Positions 60,097-64,000 of a stretch of 64,000 nucleotides of DNA are shown one piece after another. The DNA is from Adineta ricciae (lineage: Eukaryota > Rotifera > Eurotatoria > Adinetida > Adinetidae), in assembly GCA_905250025.1 (NCBI GenBank), contig CAJNOJ010000156.1, positions 62,001 to 126,000 of the forward strand, in the 5' to 3' direction. The notes beneath the pieces are model-generated. The model made no database searches, had not been told where the DNA came from, and saw nothing but the letters and a program-made list of their open reading frames with translations. Every line of letters starts with the position of its first letter. Position 1 is the first letter of the stretch. The position numbers and the translations under genes were made by a program.

Positions 60097-61883
60097 ATGA
60101 TCCTAGCAAAAATATCCGAAGAAAAAAGCAAATTTTTATCATTAAACATGTGTCTGTTGACGTTAGACGGAAAACGAGAACCAATTGATGATAAGTGTAA
60201 TATAATTAAATCTGAATACCGACATCTATCGTCCGATTCTTTCATTGATGTCTCATATAATCCAATACATTCTTCTTCATTGACCGATCATTCATTTACA
60301 TACAGTAGTAGTCATTTATTGAAAATGTCCTCGAATTATATGCTGTTCCGATGCGTGTTTTCCATCATAAACATATGTTTTTTCGTAAGTTAGAACAATG
60401 TTTTGACTTGAAAATTCTAATGAGAACAAATTCCATTAGGCATTGGGTTTCGCAGTTGTTGTATATAGTTGGTTATTACATATTAAATCGGCTGATTATG
60501 GCTCGTTAATGGGCAGTCCATGGTTTACAGCGCCTGTTATCTTAATTATCTCAGGTAGAACATGCGAATTCTTTCGTTGTTCTGAAAAATGAATTCATAT
60601 TTTCGTTTTTCTTTTCAGCGAAATTTTCGATGCTGTTGGGCATTGTCGGATGTCTCGGTGCTTGGTGCGAAAAGCGAGCTTTGTTGTTCATGGTATTTAT
60701 CAAATCTAACGTATCTTCTGTACATATTCTTCGTTTTTATTAGTATATTATCATCATGATAGTTGTCTTTGTCGGATTATTATTTGGCGTTGTCTATATA
60801 ATTGCTATGAACGAGCGAGTAAGTTGAATATTTCTTTACTGCACAATAGGTTTTTTTACTTGAATTTTTACTATAGACCGCTATATCTGCTCACCAAAGA
60901 TTACTGGATAATATCCGTCGATATCCTGTTAAGGAAAACGAGTTTTACAAGAAAATGGATTCTGTTCAACGAAGAGTACGGATGTTTTTTTCTTTGAAGA
61001 AAGTGTTTTATTTGCAAATGTATTTTTTAGCTTGACTGCTGCGGTATTGATGATTATCGTGATTGGTCTCAGGGAGATGTTTGGTCTGATCAATCTCATG
61101 TTCCAGATTCATGCTGTATAGAAGAAAAAGTTGGTTGTGGAAAGCTAACCAATGGAAATGAAACGAATGGATTGATTTACACAGATGTATGTCGAAGCAT
61201 GACGATTTCTTCTTTCAATACAGATTCTTCTACTGTATAGGGCTGTTTCAGCATGATTCAAAAAGAGATTAATCGAAATTTAATGATTGTCGGTATTCTC
61301 GCGTTCGTTCTTGTTTTTGTTGAAGTAAGTCTGCTTCGTCTTTTCATCTCTTCATAGGAAAGAGAATCGAACACAAGGTGAAATTTTTATGGTTTCATTT
61401 TATTCGCTAAGCGAAATGTGACGCATACGGACTGTCATTAGACGAGTGAGATGGGTGGGATACGATAGATCTAATGAATAGTAGCGAGTTACTTTGATTG
61501 ACAGATCAACTTTTGATGAGGGGATGAATTGCCAATAGACACATAAATATATATTCAACCAATCGAAAACATTTGTGTACAATTGTATCGATCGATCAAC
61601 TATCATTTGTCATGTTCGATATCAGAACAAAAATCAGATTTATTTATGAGATAAATCTTGTCTCGGATGAATGCAATGATAATTCAGCTTTCTTTGTTGT
61701 TGATAGTCTTTCGAATTCGTGGTGTGTCTGCAGGCAACACATGTGTAAATAAAAACATTGACGCCTGACATCGAACGTTTCTTTTAAAAAATACTTTCAA
61801 TTTTCATTATGTTTCAGGGATTTTGCATTGTTGTTGCTCTTGGTTTGCTTTGCTATCTTCGTCAACGGGATAGTTATATATAA
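60097..61883 (+). CDS. tetraspanin
   Basis: Eight exons (60097-60384, 60440-60554, 60619-60692, 60744-60818, 60877-60975, 61031-61186, 61241-61324, 61818-61883), 957 nt, 318 residues from the ATG at 60097. An in-frame ATG at 60325 would give the short cytosolic N-terminus usual for tetraspanins, so the first about 75 residues may be alternative or untranslated. Four transmembrane helices are clear; the large extracellular loop carries the C-C-G signature (LDCCGIDDYRDW), a P-D-S-C-C pair and further Cys, as expected. The C-terminus is short (RQRDSYI). The last intron, 493 bp, is much longer than the others. Tetraspanins organise membrane protein complexes; the subfamily is not clear. Confidence 0.85.
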
Positions 61884-62228
61884 ACGAACGACTATTCAAA
61901 CTTTGTAATTATATTAATTATACTCATTTTGTTCAGATACACTTGATTTTTTTCTACACGATCTGATCGTCCTTTGTTTCTTGACTATTAATTAATGCAA
62001 TATTCATTTTCTGATTTGTCAGGTTCGTTAATTAGTAGTTCTGTTTTTTCTACTCGTTCTGTTTTGCTAGTGTCTGTTTAACAGTGTGTTGTGTCTGTTC
62101 TTTTCTTACCTTTTTTTTTGAAATGACTTGTATACTTGAATTATGAATAAATTTTTACACATTTAGCAAACGAATAGCTATTCATCAGTGTTACCGTCCA
62201 GTTTGTAGATAATAGAAGGAAATTTCCA
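61884..62228. other. intergenic between tetraspanin and PIGN
   Basis: 345 bp, T-rich, same-strand spacer between two genes. An AATAAA lies near 62145, before the PIGN start, and probably ends the tetraspanin transcript. Confidence 0.4.
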
Positions 62229-64000
62229 ATGGATATCAAATGGTTTATTCTACTCATTCTTCTGAGTCATTTAGTGTTGTTTTATTCCATCTTTGATGTT
62301 TATTTTACATCACCAATTAACCATGGAATGCCTATACATCGATCAACTCGATCACCGCGAGCAAAACGTCTCGTGCTTTTCGTTGCCGATGGTCTACGAT
62401 CTGATAAATTCTTCCAACCATTGAATAACACACCTTATTTGAATTCAATTATTGAGAAAAGAACGAGTCTTAGTGGTATTTCACATACACGTGTACCGAC
62501 AGAATCTCGGCCAGGTCATGTAGCTATTATATCAGGATTTTACGAAGATGTCTCAGCAGTTTCACGTGGATGGAAAGAAAATCCAGGTAGGAATTTCTCT
62601 AATGTTGCGTATCACTGACATAGACTAAACAGATGAGCATGATGATGAATGTCATCGATCAGTTTATGTTATATTCACTCGACTATGAACTGCAATTTGT
62701 TTTAGTTGAGTTCGATTCGGTGTTCAATCGAAGTACATATACATTTGGCTTTGGTAGTCCTGATATCGTGCCGATGTTTAAACGTGGCCAATCGTTTGAA
62801 CACTTTTATGTTGATTGTTATCATTCGAATGATGAAGAATTCGGTAATGATCGTGCTCATGAATTAGATCTATGGGTTGAAAGGGAATTTCGTAAATTCT
62901 TGTTAAACAATACATTAGGAAAAGAATTAGAAAAAGATCAGATTGTCTTCTTTTTTCATTTACTCGGAATCGATACTAACGGTCATTCACATAAGCCATG
63001 GTCAGATGCTTATATGAAAAACATTCAGATCGTCGATGGAATTGTTCAACGCTTAGAAAATCTCATAGAAAATTATTACAAACATGATGAAAAAACCACA
63101 TATGTCTTTACATCAGATCACGGTAAGTAACTCAACGTGAATTCGAATGTTTTGAAAGATTTCGTTTTAGGTATGACTGACTGGGGTTCACATGGTGCTG
63201 GCGATGATACAGAAACATTAACACCATTACTTATTTGGGGTTCTGGTATTCGCTCATCACGTCATACAAATGTGCATATCGAACAAGCTGATCTATGTCC
63301 ACTAATGTCTTACTTTCTTGGAATAGACTACGCAATTAACTCAGCTGGTCGTCTACCAATCGATTATTTACTACCTGTGGATGAAGATCTTCTTCAGGCG
63401 TATCTACAAAATGCTCGACAGCTGCTTGAACAAGTTCATCAACAACACGATATATTAAAGAAACGTTTGCTGTTTTTTAATCCATTCGATTTACAGGAAG
63501 AGCAGTTTTTCGAACGGATGAAGAGCGGAAAAGGTTATATGAATTTACATGCAGTTAAAGATGATATTAAACGTAAACCTTCCACTTTTCTCAACCTAAT
63601 ATTAAACGTGTCTCTTTTCATCTAGACTTTATGCATCGTGTAGCTGAAGCCAGTCATTACTATCATACCTATCGGCGATTTTTATTAAGTGTGCTAATTC
63701 TTACTGGATTTTTAGCAACGCTATGCACCATTTTATATCAATTAAACCCTACTCAACCAACGAACTCATCAATCGCACTAACGTGCAAGTTAATTCCAAT
63801 ATTAATTTTCGTTTTACTACTTGTCGAACAATCACCATGGACGCATTTATTGTATCCAGCATTGGTTTGTGTACATACGTTCTTATCAGCAGATTTCGCC
63901 ATTGGATGGATACGACAGCAAGGTCTTGAACACGTCCGATCCGCATCGTTTTGGTTGAAAACATTCTTGATCGGATTATTTTTACAAACATACATTGTTC
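62229..64000 (+). CDS. PIGN: GPI ethanolamine phosphate transferase 1 (3' end outside window)
   Basis: Four exons seen, 62229-62586, 62706-63122, 63171-63572 and 63626 onwards; the gene runs off the end of the window. The N-terminus is a membrane anchor ([22 protein letters not shown]) followed by the alkaline-phosphatase-like luminal domain: [14 protein letters not shown] with the metal and catalytic site, [56 protein letters not shown], and then the first of the C-terminal transmembrane segments. PIGN adds ethanolamine phosphate to the first mannose of GPI precursors in the ER. The active-site Thr (TESRPGH) and metal-binding Asp/His residues are kept. The 62587-62705 intron is longer than usual (119 bp). 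Confidence 0.95.

Overview
The window looks like metazoan nuclear DNA, most likely from a bdelloid rotifer. The signs are an AT-rich, very compact layout, introns mostly of about 50-60 bp with GT..AG ends, genes packed on both strands, animal-only genes (BBOF1, ashwin, NIPBL, a PRDM9-type PR/SET protein, tetraspanin), and a eukaryotic-type UDP-galactopyranose mutase, which vertebrates lack. The species is inferred from style and gene content. One ambiguous base (n) at 23031 shows this is an assembled contig. Exon boundaries were worked out by hand from splice signals and frame continuity, with no transcript evidence.

Layout. 1-3872 (+): 3' part of a TTC6-like TPR protein. 4117-7158 (-): PCID2, then two tandem GTSF1/Asterix-like double-CHHC genes. 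7527-12040 (+): PNISR, NUS1 and ashwin, head to tail with gaps of 135 and 216 bp. 12041-14096: gene-poor. 14097-15313 (+): class C GPCR-like 7TM protein. 15575-20122 (-): two tandem stomatins with nearly the same exon structure. 20636-21100 (+): bHLH factor. 21144-21821 (-): calcineurin B. 22292-23670 (+): UDP-galactopyranose mutase, apparently missing an internal block at the n. 23961-26739 (-): intronless M14 carboxypeptidase and intronless rhodopsin-like GPCR. 26740-30134: the largest gene-free stretch, containing an inverted repeat with arms of about 205 bp.

30135-31138 (-): PRDM9-like PR/SET gene without a zinc-finger array. 31664-40680 (-): 22-exon CEP350-like centrosomal protein, with a small secreted-peptide gene on the opposite strand inside one of its large introns (36261-36593). 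41719-41791 (+): tRNA-Phe(GAA). 42595-43054 (+): 3' part of an EGF-like type I membrane protein. 43429-49738 (-): NIPBL/SCC2 cohesin loader in 16 exons. 50492-51877 (-): disordered protein with a 10-nt microexon. 52439-54473 (+): BBOF1. 54838-56529 (-): tryptophan 2,3-dioxygenase. 57974-59500 (-): ARFGAP1. 60097-61883 (+): tetraspanin. 62229-64000 (+): PIGN, cut by the window end.

The genes are mostly unrelated housekeeping and accessory functions. Themes that recur are mRNA processing and export (PNISR, PCID2), protein glycosylation and GPI anchors (NUS1, PIGN, UGM), centrosome and cilium (CEP350, BBOF1), and chromosomes and genome defence (NIPBL, PRDM9-like SET, GTSF1). No complete transposon, CRISPR array or viral gene was seen. 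The points most worth a second look are the zinc-finger-free PRDM9-like gene, the GTSF1 pair, the nested peptide gene, the UGM gap and the long inverted repeat.
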